The position numbers were made by a program, and so were the translations under genes. From Rhizobium sp. R634 (GTDB lineage: Bacteria > Pseudomonadota > Alphaproteobacteria > Rhizobiales > Rhizobiaceae), in assembly GCF_002211305.1 (NCBI RefSeq), contig NZ_LOKW01000006.1, positions 1 through 64,000 of the forward strand: DNA of 64,000 bases, read 5' to 3'. Shown here piece after piece: positions 31,806 through 40,876 of this stretch (position 1 is the stretch's first letter; the number at the start of each line of letters is the position of its first letter). The notes under the pieces were generated by a model. That model was not told the DNA's origin and searched no databases. It saw only the letters and a list, made by a program, of their open reading frames with translations.

Positions 31806-31865
31806 GACTGGCATATTCGGTATGCCACGATCCCGGCCTGCAACCGTCAGTACCGAGGGCAGTGG

Positions 31866-32180
31866 CTAGACATTGACCGCATCGACGACGTAGCTGGCCA
31901 CCATCAGATCGAGATGCGCGCCGCCGCCATTCTTGAAGATCGTGATCTGGTGGTGGGACTGGCAGCTTGTCGTGCCCACTGCCACGAGGTCATAGAGATC
32001 TCCCCTGATATGGGAGCGTTCGATGGCGCCGGACGCGATCGGCTGCATGATCTCGCCGATCCGGTCCATCACCGTCTCCAAGGAGACAATCTGCTCCGCA
32101 AGCGGATATGGTGTGATCCCTGTACGATCTCCCTGGGTGGGCCCTGCACTTGGGATCGCCTCACCATTCGCAGACGCATA
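31866..32180 (-). pseudogene. C-terminal remnant of an ornithine cyclodeaminase / mu-crystallin family gene
   Basis: The frame from the TAG at 31866-31868 upward encodes RGDLYDLVAVGTTSC followed by HHQITIFKNGGGAHLDLMVAS. ITIFKNGGGAHLDLM is the conserved C-terminal block of ornithine cyclodeaminase-like proteins. Only about 100 of the usual ~320 residues remain, with no N-terminal Rossmann domain and no ribosome-binding site, so it is a truncated gene. Upstream it runs into the start of the plus-strand GST gene at 32200. Confidence 0.6.
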
Positions 32181-32199
32181 GTTAACGACGGAGAGCCCG

Positions 32200-32877
32200 A
32201 TGTACATTCTTTTTGGCGGTGACTTCACACGTGCAACGCTCGTTCAATGGGTACTTGAAGAAGGCAAGATTGAGTACGAACTCAGAAAAATCGACATTCT
32301 GAATGGTGAGCACCGTTCGGCGGAATTCCTCGCCATAAACCCGGCCGGTTTGGTCCCGGTGCTGATCACCCCAGACGGTGACGCGCTATATGAGGTAGCT
32401 GCACTGATGCTTTACCTGGCTGACCGGCACCAGCTCACAGAACTTGCTCCGTCATCGAACGATCCGGACAGGGGGCATTTTCTCTCCGCGATATTCCACA
32501 TCGCGGGCGACATACAATCCGAGACGAAGCGCTTCCATTTTCCCCACCGCTTCTCCCTAAGAAGCGAAGACAATGCCGGAATTCAGGATCTGGCAAAGTC
32601 GCTCGTGCTGAGTCGATTGAGCGTGATGAACACCAGACTGGCAAGAAAGGGTCCTTACGTCCTGGGAGCTCGCTTTTCTCTTGCAGATTTCTATTTGAGC
32701 TTTTGGGTTGCGTACCTCGACCGCAAATCCGTCTGCATGCAATTTCCGTCGATTGCTAAGCTTTATGATCTGGTTCGCACTCGTGCGACCGCTACTCCGT
32801 ATCTCGAAGAGACCGAGAGGATGGCAGAGGCCTATGCGGAGATGATGAAACAGAATCCAAGCGGCGTCATTTCTTGA
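32200..32877 (+). CDS. Glutathione S-transferase family protein
   Basis: 225 aa. The N-terminal thioredoxin-like half has LNGEHRSAEFLAINPAGLVPVLIT and an EVAALMLYLADRH segment equivalent to the ES.AI..YL block; the C-terminal helical half has LGARFSLADFYLSFWVAYL. CGGAGAGCCCG precedes the ATG. Base composition is less GC-rich, with more A/T-ending codons than its neighbours, and it is flanked by gene fragments, suggesting horizontal transfer. The Ser/Cys catalytic residue is not clear. Substrate unknown. Confidence 0.82.
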   Translation: MYILFGGDFTRATLVQWVLEEGKIEYELRKIDILNGEHRSAEFLAINPAGLVPVLITPDGDALYEVAALMLYLADRHQLTELAPSSNDPDRGHFLSAIFHIAGDIQSETKRFHFPHRFSLRSEDNAGIQDLAKSLVLSRLSVMNTRLARKGPYVLGARFSLADFYLSFWVAYLDRKSVCMQFPSIAKLYDLVRTRATATPYLEETERMAEAYAEMMKQNPSGVIS

Positions 32878-33202
32878 CCAAAGCCTCCGCTGGTGCGTCT
32901 CTCGAACGGGCAACAGCGATCGAGCCTCCGATTTCCGGAATGGGCCCAAACTGGTCATCGGTGGTACTGCTACATAATCCGAGAAATTCCTGGTGGACCT
33001 CGAAAGGCACCCTTCAGACCTGCTGCCAGACGGGCTACTGCCCTAACGAAGTCCTGGAGGTCGATCGCCAGAGATGCCGCAGGCACTGGCCGATCGATAG
33101 TCGGAAGGGGCGAGTGCCACAGATGGCGTTGGCCAGTTTTGTCGCCGTCAATGGCCAGTTTTAAAGGTGTTTGGCCAGAATTAGCTTCGATTTCTCAACA
33201 GG
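32878..33202 (+). other. Non-coding accessory stretch with an IS21-like end
   Basis: 325 nt between the GST gene and the orphan gene. The first ~250 nt show no credible gene; short plus-strand frames here have no ribosome-binding site or recognisable product. The last part is the repeat block at 33129-33200. Confidence 0.5.
33129..33200 (+). repeat. Direct repeat block A (IS21-type end-like multiple TGGCCAG motifs)
   Basis: TGGCC recurs at 33130, 33152 and 33172 (spacings 22 and 20), followed 19 nt later by TTTCTCA. Block B at 33964-34035 has the same elements, spacings and orientation, so the two are homologous copies about 835 bp apart. Serial short repeats at an element end are typical of IS21-family termini; no istA or istB is present. 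The IS identity is inferred. Confidence 0.55.
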
Positions 33203-33808
33203 TCAGACCAGTTGAGGCATCTGGCGAAGCTCGGCGCCGAGAGTGTCGTCTACAAGCTGCCTGGCCTCGGCCACTGGCACGCCCGACGCAACCAGGTCTC
33301 GGAATTGCTCCCACATCCGGATATGTTGTTCAGGATGGCTCCGAAGCCCCTGAGGAACCTGCATGCCGCCGCGGAAAGGCTCTTTCCCGTTTTCCGTGTC
33401 CCGCCATTCAATAGCCGCGTCCGGAATGAAGTGGAATCTTGCAGGGCCTTCACGGTGCTGAGGTGTCATGCAAAGCCACTGTCCGCGGATCTCCACGACG
33501 GAATGCAGGATAACGTCCGAGCCATTGATCAGCCAACCCCAGACGTGTCGGCTCTCGCCATCGGGATCGTTCGCTTCCTGAGCGGCGCAGTTCGCGTGGC
33601 AGTCATGCGGTACCATGCCCACAGCCAGCAGATCGTGTTTCGGTGGGCGGGTCACCGCGACGCGGGGAAGTGCAAGAACCTCAGCGAGAGTCTTCGCCTC
33701 CCATTCGGACGGCGGAAAAGCGAACTGCTGCGCGTTCCACAAGACGAAATTCTCGTGTTCGCTTCTCCGCGGCACGGCGGGATTATCCAGTTCGTCGCTT
33801 GTCCCCAT
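33203..33808 (-). CDS. Orphan hypothetical protein between two IS-like end blocks
   Basis: 201 aa, cytoplasmic by composition, rich in Trp, His and Pro. Notable pieces: a His/Cys cluster HDCHANCAAQEAND that could bind metal, GWLINGSDVILHSVVEIRGQWLC, and a helical C terminus (MWEQFRDLVASGVPVAEARQLV). GGAGAG lies just before the ATG at 33808; an upstream in-frame extension to 33835 lacks support. I do not recognise the family. Being framed by two direct copies of an IS21-type end, it is a likely passenger gene acquired by transposition or recombination. Confidence 0.6.
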   Translation of the reverse strand: MGTSDELDNPAVPRRSEHENFVLWNAQQFAFPPSEWEAKTLAEVLALPRVAVTRPPKHDLLAVGMVPHDCHANCAAQEANDPDGESRHVWGWLINGSDVILHSVVEIRGQWLCMTPQHREGPARFHFIPDAAIEWRDTENGKEPFRGGMQVPQGLRSHPEQHIRMWEQFRDLVASGVPVAEARQLVDDTLGAELRQMPQLV

Positions 33809-33963
33809 ATCGCTCTCCGCTACCGATTGAACCACTCCCCGTTAGGCCGAAGCATTCGCGACCGATACCAACAGACAACCCCCTGAAAACTATCGAATTC
33901 CCCCTTTGTTCCTCAGGGCATTTTCCGGGCACTGTTTAGCGCCCGGAAATATAGAATGTGTTG

Positions 33964-34035
33964 TTGGCCAGTTTTACCTTCCAAAGTGGCCAGTTCTAAA
34001 GCCTTTTGGCCAATACTCGGTTAGGTTTCTCAGCA
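33964..34035 (+). repeat. Direct repeat block B (IS21-type end-like multiple TGGCCAG motifs)
   Basis: TGGCC at 33965, 33987 and 34007 (spacings 22 and 20), with TTTCTCA at 34026, exactly mirroring block A at 33129-33200 in order and orientation. The sequence between motifs has diverged, so the copies are not recent. It lies 25 nt from the end of nrdJ. Confidence 0.55.
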
Positions 34036-34059
34036 CACTCAGTTACCTGAAGGGTCGGC

Positions 34060-37000
34060 TCAGCTGCACCCACTCGTCGCCCCACACGTGTCGCACTTCT
34101 CGCAGGTCCCATTCCGCACCATCGTGAAGTTCTGGCACTCCGAGCACATGTTGCCGGTATAGCCCTGCATGATCGAGCGCTGGCGGCGTTCGGCTTCCAT
34201 CTTCTTGGCTTCGGTCTTCGCCGTTGCGGCGTCCGCTGCCGCCTTGTCGGAGAAGAGGGCGGTGGCGTCGCTGGTAACTTCCTCGATCACCTCTTCGGCG
34301 ATCTCTTCGGCCAATTCCTTGGCGCGCTCCTCGTAATCGCGCTTGAAGGCGACGATTTCGGAGGTGGAGATGGCGGTGGCCGGCTCCAGCTTGCGGGCGG
34401 CGGCGCCGGCAAAGGCGGTGACGGTGCCGGTGGAAGCGGCGCGGGCAGGGGCGGCGGTCGCCGCTCCCTTGGGTTCGCCCGCCTGGCGTTCGCCGCCGGT
34501 GCCGGAGACCAGCGTCGGCTTGTAGCCGCGGGTCCAGCCCGTGGAGAGCAGGTTGGTCTTGCCTTCCTGGATGCCCTTGCCGAGCGCCGTGTTGGAGAAG
34601 TCCGACGTATCGACATGGGCGAGGTCATGACGGCCGAGATAGGAGACGGCAAGCTCGCGGAAGACGTAGTCGAGGATCGAGGTGGCGTTCTTGATGGCAT
34701 CGTTGCCGATGACCATGCCGGCCGGCTCGAACTTGGTGAAGGTGAAGGCCTCGACATATTCCTCGAGCGGCACGCCATATTGCAGGCCGAGCGAGATGGC
34801 GATGGCGAAATTGTTCATCATCGCCCGGAAGGCAGCGCCTTCCTTGTGCATGTCGATGAAGATCTCGCCGAGGCGGCCGTCGCCGAATTCACCGGTGCGG
34901 AGATAGACCTTGTGCCCGCCGACGGCGGCCTTCTGGGTATAGCCCTGGCGGCGGTTCGGCAGCTTCTCGCGTTCGCGCGAGACGCGTTCGATCACCCGCT
35001 CGATGATCTTTTCGGTGATGGTGACGGCCTGGGCGGCGAGCGGCTGCTGGATCAGCTCCTCCAGTGCGTCCTCGTCGCTCTCATCCTCGATCAGCGAGGC
35101 GTTGAGCGGCTGAGACAGCTTCGAGCCGTCGCGATAGAGCGCGTTGGCCTTCAGGCCGAGCTTCCAGGAGAGCATGTAGGCGTTCTTGCAATCCTCGACG
35201 GTCGCCTCGTTCGGCATGTTGATCGTCTTGGAAATCGCGCCCGAGATGAAGGGCTGGGCGGCCGCCATCATGCGAATGTGGCTCTCGACCGAGAGGTAGC
35301 GCTTGCCGATCTTGCCGCAGGGATTGGCGCAATCGAAGACCGGCAGGTGCTCGGCCTTGAGGAAGGGCGCGCCTTCCAGCGTCATCGCACCGCAGACATG
35401 GATGTTGGCGGCTTCGATGTCCTTCTTCGAGAAGCCGATATGGTCGAGCAGGCTGAAGCTCATGTCGGAGAGCTGCTCGTCGGAAACCTTCAGCGTCTCC
35501 TTCAGGAAGTCGGCGCCGAGCGTCCACTGGTTGAAGACGAACTTGATGTCGAAGGCGCTCTTCAGCGCGGCGTTGACTGCTTCCACCTTCTCGTCGGTGA
35601 AGCCCTTGGCCCTCAGCGTCGACGGGTTGATCGCCGGCGCCTGGTTCAGGTTGCCGTGGCCGACGGCATAGGCCTCGATCTCGGCGATCTGGCTTTCCGA
35701 ATAGCCGAGGGTGCGCAGCGCTTCCGGCACGGCGCGGTTGATGATCTTGAAGTAGCCGCCGCCGGCGAGCTTCTTGAACTTGACGAGGGCGAAGTCCGGC
35801 TCGATGCCGGTCGTGTCGCAATCCATGACGAGACCGATCGTGCCGGTCGGCGCGATGACCGAGACCTGCGCGTTGCGGTAGCCATGCTTTTCGCCGAGTT
35901 CCAGCGCCTTGTCCCAGGCCGACTTGGCATGTGCGGCGAGATCCTGGTCCGGGTTTTCCGAATGGATCAGCGCGACCGGGTCGATCGACAGCGCCTCATA
36001 GCCGGAGGTTTCGCCGTAAGCGGCGCGGCGATGGTTGCGGATGACCCGCAGCATGCTCTCGCGGTTCGGCGCGAAATTCGGGAACGGCCCGAGTTCGCCG
36101 GCGATTTCGGCCGAGGTCGCATAGCAGATGCCGGTCATGATTGCCGTCAGCGAACCGGCGATGGCGCGGGCCTCAGTGGAGTCATAGGGAATGCCCGACG
36201 ACATCAAGAGGCCGCCGATATTGGCGTAGCCGAGGCCGAGCGTGCGGTATTCGTAGGAGAGTTCGGCGATGCGCTTCGACGGGAACTGCGCCATCATGAC
36301 CGAGACTTCGAGCACGACGGTCCACAGGCGAACGGCGTGTTCGTAGTCGGCGATGTTGATGCGCTTGGTGGCCTTGTCCTTGAACTGCAGGAGGTTCAGC
36401 GAGGCAAGGTTGCAGGCCGTGTCGTCGAGGAACATGTATTCCGAGCACGGGTTCGACCCGCGGATCGGGCCGCCGGCCGGCGAGGTGTGCCAGTCGTTCA
36501 TCGTCGTGTTGAAGTGGATGCCCGGATCGGCCGAGGCCCAGGCGGCGTAGGAAATCGTTTCCCAGAGGTCGCGCGCCTTCAGCGTCTTCATGACCCTGCC
36601 GTCCTTGCGGGCGGTCAGCTTCCATTCGCCGTCATTTTCAACGGCGCGCAGGAAGTCGTCCTTGATCGAGACGGAGTTGTTGGAGTTCTGGCCGGAGACC
36701 GTGAGATAGGCTTCCGAATCCCAATCCGTGTCGTAGGTCTTGAATTCGAGATCCTTGTAGCCCTGGCGGGCGAACTGGATAACGCGCTGGACGTAATTTT
36801 CCGGAACCTGGTCCTTCTTGGCGGCGCGGATTTCGCGCTTCAGGGCAGGGTTCTTGGCCGGGTCGAAGCAATCGCCGTTGTCGCCTTCGCAATTGAAGCA
36901 GGCCTTCATGATCGCCTTCAGGTGCTTGGCGACGATCTTGGAGCCGGTGACGAGGGCGGCAACCTTCTGCTCTTCCTTGACCTTCCAGTTGATGTATTCC

Positions 37001-37872
37001 TCGATATCGGGATGGTCGATATCGACGACCACCATCTTGGCGGCGCGGCGCGTCGTGCCGCCGGATTTGATGGCGCCGGCGGCGCGGTCGCCGATCTTCA
37101 GGAAGCTCATCAGGCCGGAGGAACGGCCGCCGCCGGAAAGCTTTTCGCCTTCGCCGCGCAGCATGGAGAAGTTCGAGCCGGTGCCGGAGCCGTATTTGAA
37201 GAGGCGCGCTTCACGCACCCAGAGATCCATGATGCCGCCTTCGTTGACGAGATCGTCTTCGACCGACTGGATGAAGCAGGCATGCGGCTGCGGATGTTCG
37301 TAGGCCGACTTGGACTTGGTCAGCTTGCCGGTGAAGGGATCGACGTAGAAATGGCCCTGGCCGGGGCCGTCGATGCCGTAGGCCCAGTGCAGGCCGGTGT
37401 TGAACCACTGCGGCGAGTTCGGGGCGACGCGCTGGGTGGCGAGCATATAGGCAAGCTCGTCCTTGAAGGCGGCAGCATCTTCTTCCGAAGAGAAATAGCC
37501 GCCCTTCCAGCCCCAATAGGTCCAGGTGCCGGCGAGACGGTCGAAGACCTGGCGCGCATCGATTTCGGAGCCGGTCTGCTCATCCTTGGGCAGGGTCTTC
37601 AGCGCCGCATCGTCGGGAACGGAGCGCCACAGGAAGGATGGAACGTCGTTTTCCTCGACCTTCTTCAGCCGGGTGGGGACGCCGGCCTTGCGGAAATACT
37701 TCTGCGCCAGAACGTCGGTGGCGACCTGGGAGAACTGCGCGGGAACGTCGATATTCTCGAGGCGGAACACGATCGAACCGTCGGGGTTCTTGATCTCGCT
37801 CGTCGCCTTGCGGAATTCGATATCCGCATAGGCGCCTTGCCCGGCCTTCGTGAAACGACGTTCGATGCGCAT
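34060..37872 (-). CDS. nrdJ: Adenosylcobalamin-dependent (class II) ribonucleoside-diphosphate reductase
   Basis: Makes deoxyribonucleotides using vitamin B12 coenzyme; 1270 aa, the normal length for the long alphaproteobacterial NrdJ. The family motif [11 protein letters not shown] sits mid-protein, the first redox Cys region is [12 protein letters not shown], and a Cys-bearing insert ([12 protein letters not shown]) follows the middle of the N-terminal half. The C-terminal tail holds a zinc-ribbon-like set of Cys ([18 protein letters not shown]). It is a monocistronic minus-strand gene with a long leader region. In many rhizobia this is the main ribonucleotide reductase, so growth depends on B12 synthesis or supply. 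Confidence 0.97.
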   Translation of the reverse strand: MRIERRFTKAGQGAYADIEFRKATSEIKNPDGSIVFRLENIDVPAQFSQVATDVLAQKYFRKAGVPTRLKKVEENDVPSFLWRSVPDDAALKTLPKDEQTGSEIDARQVFDRLAGTWTYWGWKGGYFSSEEDAAAFKDELAYMLATQRVAPNSPQWFNTGLHWAYGIDGPGQGHFYVDPFTGKLTKSKSAYEHPQPHACFIQSVEDDLVNEGGIMDLWVREARLFKYGSGTGSNFSMLRGEGEKLSGGGRSSGLMSFLKIGDRAAGAIKSGGTTRRAAKMVVVDIDHPDIEEYINWKVKEEQKVAALVTGSKIVAKHLKAIMKACFNCEGDNGDCFDPAKNPALKREIRAAKKDQVPENYVQRVIQFARQGYKDLEFKTYDTDWDSEAYLTVSGQNSNNSVSIKDDFLRAVENDGEWKLTARKDGRVMKTLKARDLWETISYAAWASADPGIHFNTTMNDWHTSPAGGPIRGSNPCSEYMFLDDTACNLASLNLLQFKDKATKRINIADYEHAVRLWTVVLEVSVMMAQFPSKRIAELSYEYRTLGLGYANIGGLLMSSGIPYDSTEARAIAGSLTAIMTGICYATSAEIAGELGPFPNFAPNRESMLRVIRNHRRAAYGETSGYEALSIDPVALIHSENPDQDLAAHAKSAWDKALELGEKHGYRNAQVSVIAPTGTIGLVMDCDTTGIEPDFALVKFKKLAGGGYFKIINRAVPEALRTLGYSESQIAEIEAYAVGHGNLNQAPAINPSTLRAKGFTDEKVEAVNAALKSAFDIKFVFNQWTLGADFLKETLKVSDEQLSDMSFSLLDHIGFSKKDIEAANIHVCGAMTLEGAPFLKAEHLPVFDCANPCGKIGKRYLSVESHIRMMAAAQPFISGAISKTINMPNEATVEDCKNAYMLSWKLGLKANALYRDGSKLSQPLNASLIEDESDEDALEELIQQPLAAQAVTITEKIIERVIERVSREREKLPNRRQGYTQKAAVGGHKVYLRTGEFGDGRLGEIFIDMHKEGAAFRAMMNNFAIAISLGLQYGVPLEEYVEAFTFTKFEPAGMVIGNDAIKNATSILDYVFRELAVSYLGRHDLAHVDTSDFSNTALGKGIQEGKTNLLSTGWTRGYKPTLVSGTGGERQAGEPKGAATAAPARAASTGTVTAFAGAAARKLEPATAISTSEIVAFKRDYEERAKELAEEIAEEVIEEVTSDATALFSDKAAADAATAKTEAKKMEAERRQRSIMQGYTGNMCSECQNFTMVRNGTCEKCDTCGATSGCS

Positions 37873-38461
37873 GGTCTTGACCTCGTGTTGGCGCCCGGTC
37901 CCCGCGACCGGGGCGCAAAATTTCTATCCGGCGGCACATTATCGTCGTGCAGCCAGTCTCGTTTCCGTATTGTCACAGGGGTGTCATCCGGAGATGTCCT
38001 TCCTGTATCTTGTGGTGATGGTGGCTGCAAACGCTAAATATAGTATTAACAGCTTATTATCGCCAGTCCCGACGTCACTTTTTTTGGAGGCTGAAAACCG
38101 CGCAAAAACCCTAGTGGGTCTGAACCGTTCCCGGTTGCAAAACCTTGATTCTGCGTCTTGTTTTTCAAAGGGAACCGGGCTCGTTACCTCCGGTCCTGTC
38201 GCCGCCGCAACATCAGTAACAATAAAGTTTGAAACGGGTGATTCCGTCAAGGGCTGGCCGTTAATTGATTGCTAACCACAACATCTTGTGGATGCGCCTG
38301 TGGAGATTGGGGAAAGCCGGGGAGCCCTGAAATTACAAGGGCTTGCAGGTGATGCCGGCTAAGAAAAACGGCGCGGCGGCAAAAAAGCGCCCCGAGGCAA
38401 ATCTTGTGATGGCATTTTCAGTGCAAATGCGCATGCCGATTCGCGCCTGCGCAAACACCCT
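37873..38461 (-). other. nrdJ upstream region
   Basis: 589 nt with no convincing gene on either strand. Near nrdJ it has a G/C-rich imperfect inverted repeat (37891-37917, GCGCCCGGTC / GACCGGGGCGC). Around 38030-38100 it is AT-rich, and at 38276-38291 it has a perfect palindrome resembling an NrdR box. I looked for a cobalamin riboswitch B12-box pattern and did not find one. Confidence 0.5.
38276..38291 (-). promoter_or_regulatory. Palindrome resembling an NrdR box
   Basis: CCACAACATCTTGTGG is a perfect 6-4-6 palindrome. It fits the core of the NrdR consensus (CwAtATaTwG) at 8 of 10 positions. NrdR represses ribonucleotide reductase genes, but boxes usually come as helically phased pairs near the promoter; here only one is seen, about 400 nt from the nrdJ start. 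Confidence 0.35.
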
Positions 38462-39052
38462 TCAGAGCGCATCGATGGCGATGGTGACGGTCGCCACGCC
38501 GACCGGCTTTTCCTGCTCGTCGAGGACGACGAAGCTCGCCTGCGTTTCGAGCATCTGGGTGGTTTCGTTGCGTTCCGCCCGGTCGATGAAGATCTCGCGG
38601 GAGCCGTTGGCGAAGGTCTTGAGATATTTTTCCTCGTCACCCTGCCAATAGTCGGCGGTGATCGTACTCTGCCCGACATTCAGCCCATGACTGTCGGTGA
38701 CGAAAAATTCGACGATCGCGCCCTGCGAGGCGTCCTGCTTGGATTTCAGATAGTGCGAGACCGACTTGTCGAGCAGCAGCTTGACCATATGCGGGTGAGG
38801 CTGTCCGATCTCGGACCGGTAGGCCTCATCGAGAACCCGCATATCCATTTCGCTGACATTGCCGAATTCCGTATTCTGCTCGGCAATGGCATTTAGCACT
38901 AGGGGCGTTTCGACGATCGGCCTCACCCGTCGTTCGACATAGTCGCGCACGAGGGGCACATAGGCAGGCTCGGCGCGGGCGGGGGGCAACGGAAGAAGAC
39001 ATGCCGCCAGCCCGACAGCCATACTCACTCTGAGATGCCCCCACTGCGCCAT
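38462..39052 (-). CDS. Periplasmic PDC/Cache-like sensor-domain protein (stand-alone)
   Basis: 196 aa: a signal peptide (about 1-28, AVGLAACLLPLPPARAEP) followed by a single domain with VEFFVTDSHGLNVGQST, DYWQGDEEKY and FVVLDEQEKPVGVATVTI, the strand pattern and DYW box of PDC/Cache sensor domains. Such domains normally belong to chemoreceptors or kinases; here no signalling domain is attached, so it would act as a soluble periplasmic binding module. GAGGAAGC precedes the ATG at 39052; longer upstream frames lack a signal-peptide logic. No dedicated partner is adjacent. Confidence 0.72.
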   Translation of the reverse strand: MAQWGHLRVSMAVGLAACLLPLPPARAEPAYVPLVRDYVERRVRPIVETPLVLNAIAEQNTEFGNVSEMDMRVLDEAYRSEIGQPHPHMVKLLLDKSVSHYLKSKQDASQGAIVEFFVTDSHGLNVGQSTITADYWQGDEEKYLKTFANGSREIFIDRAERNETTQMLETQASFVVLDEQEKPVGVATVTIAIDAL

Positions 39053-39246
39053 CTTGCTTCCTCGTACCATATTTCCAACTGCACCTTTTAGGCGCAACCT
39101 GACACGATTCTCACGCCGCCCGAGTCTATGAGCATAAGTTAAAATAGGTGGGGGCAAGCCGATAGCGGAATCGGGAGATCCCGCTGACAAAATCTGGAAC
39201 AATTTCAAGTAGTAAATACAAGGAGCGCGCGCCGCCGTGGCGGCGC

Positions 39247-39741
39247 TCAGCGTGCGCCCTTGGCGATCGGCTCCTGATAGGTGAAGCCCATATCCCAGGG
39301 GAAGTAGATCCAGGTATCCTGGCTCACCTCGGTCACGAAGGTATCGACCGTCGGCACGCCTTTCGGCTTGGCGTAGACGCAGGCGAAATGCGCCTTCGGC
39401 AGCATGCCGCGCACCTGTGCCGCGGTCTTGCCGGTATCCGTCAGATCGTCGATGACGAGCACGCCTTCGCCGTCATTTTCCGTCAGCTCGGGTGTGATCC
39501 CCTTCAGCAGCACCATGTCGCCCTGGTTCGCATAGTCATGATAGGAGGCGACGCAGACGGTTTCGATCAGCCGGATGTTCAGCTCGCGCGAAATGATCGC
39601 GGCCGGAACAAGGCCGCCGCGGGTGATGCAGACGATCGCCTTGAAAGTCTGACCGATGCCGGCAAGCCGCCAGGCAAGCGCACGCGCATCACGGTGGAAC
39701 TGATCCCAGGAAACGGGAAAGGCTTTATCGGGAAGGGACAT
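39247..39741 (-). CDS. gpt: Xanthine-guanine phosphoribosyltransferase
   Basis: Purine salvage enzyme that forms XMP/GMP from xanthine or guanine and PRPP; 164 aa. The PRPP-binding loop [14 protein letters not shown] has the two adjacent acidic residues, and [13 protein letters not shown] forms the PPi loop. The chosen ATG at 39741 has GGAG 8 nt upstream; an ATG six codons earlier does not. Cytoplasmic, possibly membrane-associated as in E. coli Gpt. Single gene. Confidence 0.9.
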   Translation of the reverse strand: MSLPDKAFPVSWDQFHRDARALAWRLAGIGQTFKAIVCITRGGLVPAAIISRELNIRLIETVCVASYHDYANQGDMVLLKGITPELTENDGEGVLVIDDLTDTGKTAAQVRGMLPKAHFACVYAKPKGVPTVDTFVTEVSQDTWIYFPWDMGFTYQEPIAKGAR

Positions 39742-39938
39742 CGGGCTGCTCCGCGGCATGATAGAGATGACACGCCGTTTGCCGGCGACCGGACGGGTTT
39801 GAAACGGCGATCGGCAGACGAGAAACGCGTAAGCTGCAACTGCGCGAGCTGCTACTGCGCGCGACGTGGCCGAGGCTCAAAGCCGTCATCGGTCGCCGCA
39901 ATTAGCGGGATTTGCCGGCAAAAGGCAAGAGCGACCAG

Positions 39939-40781
39939 CTAGCGCGATAGCAGGGTCAGCGCCGTCATCGATTGCAACAAAGTTTTCGTCGTGCCGCCGA
40001 AGATCGTCTGCCAGAGCCAGGAATGCGTATAGGCGCCCATGACGAGGAGATCGATGCTGTGGTCCGAAAGCCGGTTCTCGATGATGTCGGACGTGTGCTT
40101 GTCGATCGTTTCCGCCGTCGAAAGCGTCGCCTTCACGCCATGGCGGGCAAGTGTGGCGGCGATCTCGGCACCTGACGTCAAAGGCGATTGCAGCGCCGTA
40201 TCGGCCGGATCAACCGAAAGAATTTCCACGTCGTCCGCCGCCTTCAAGATCGGTAGCGCGTCGAAGGTCGCGCGGGCTGCCTCCTTCGAGCCATTCCAGG
40301 CGATCAGCACGCGCTTGATCGGCTTGGGCTGGCGGATGATATAAGGGATCATCAGCACCGGCCGGCCGGTCTCGAAGAGGAAACTGTTGACGTCGACATG
40401 GCTGTCGGAGGGTTTGGCGGGGTCGGCCTGCGACGCAAGGAGCAGATCGGCGCTGCGGGCGCTTTCGATCAGCGGCGAAGCGCCGTAGCCGGTCGATGTG
40501 GCGAAGCTGCGCCACTCGGAAGAGCCGCCTGCCGCCGCCGCTTTCTCTTGAAAGATGCGCTCGACTGCGATCGTTTCACTATGCGCCATATCCTGCAGCG
40601 CCTGCACGGCTACAGGGTCGGGAATTTCCATCGGCGCCACGAGTGGCACGGCGGAGATGATTTCGGCATGCAGGCCGATCACATGGGCGTCGTTTTCGGC
40701 GGCGAGGGCAAAGGCGAAATCGGCAACGGCGCCGCTATTGTCTGTCGTATCGAGAATGGCGAGAATGGTTTTGTAAGACAT
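39939..40781 (-). CDS. Universal stress protein (two UspA domains)
   Basis: 280 aa, twice the size of a single Usp. Domain 1 starts YKTILAILDTTDNSG; domain 2 starts IKRVLIAWNGSKEAAR and ends with LLVMGAYTHSWLWQTIFGGTTKTLL, which has the ATP-binding GxxxH/GG...S-type tail. AAGGAGAATTGAT precedes the ATG. A GGAAC-N19-TT match lies upstream on the minus strand (GGAAC at 40847-40843), compatible with general stress control but weaker than sites elsewhere in the window. Cytoplasmic; probably nucleotide-binding. Confidence 0.9.
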   Translation of the reverse strand: MSYKTILAILDTTDNSGAVADFAFALAAENDAHVIGLHAEIISAVPLVAPMEIPDPVAVQALQDMAHSETIAVERIFQEKAAAAGGSSEWRSFATSTGYGASPLIESARSADLLLASQADPAKPSDSHVDVNSFLFETGRPVLMIPYIIRQPKPIKRVLIAWNGSKEAARATFDALPILKAADDVEILSVDPADTALQSPLTSGAEIAATLARHGVKATLSTAETIDKHTSDIIENRLSDHSIDLLVMGAYTHSWLWQTIFGGTTKTLLQSMTALTLLSR

Positions 40782-40876
40782 ATCAATTCTCCTTGCGCTG
40801 AAATGGTTTGCGCGAGGGAGGAATGCACCGGCTCCTTCTGCTGTTCCTTGACCGATATCAAGGACGGCCGGCTCTC

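Noticed and set aside
31701..32222. 173-codon plus-strand open frame starting at TTG
   Set aside because: Only its first part resembles a maiA remnant; the rest is antisense to the cyclodeaminase-like fragment and overlaps the GST start.
34615..38037. 1140-codon plus-strand open frame opposite nrdJ
   Set aside because: It is an antisense shadow of a high-GC gene: the composition is biased, there is no recognisable domain, and it runs past the nrdJ start. nrdJ on the minus strand is unmistakable.
37873..38461. Cobalamin riboswitch upstream of nrdJ
   Set aside because: No B12-box-like core with the expected flanking helices was recognised; a covariance search would be needed to exclude a divergent one.
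38343..38651. Small plus-strand gene starting MPAKKNG-like
   Set aside because: The lysine-rich start is appealing, but from 38462 on it is antisense to the PDC-domain gene and there is no convincing ribosome-binding site.
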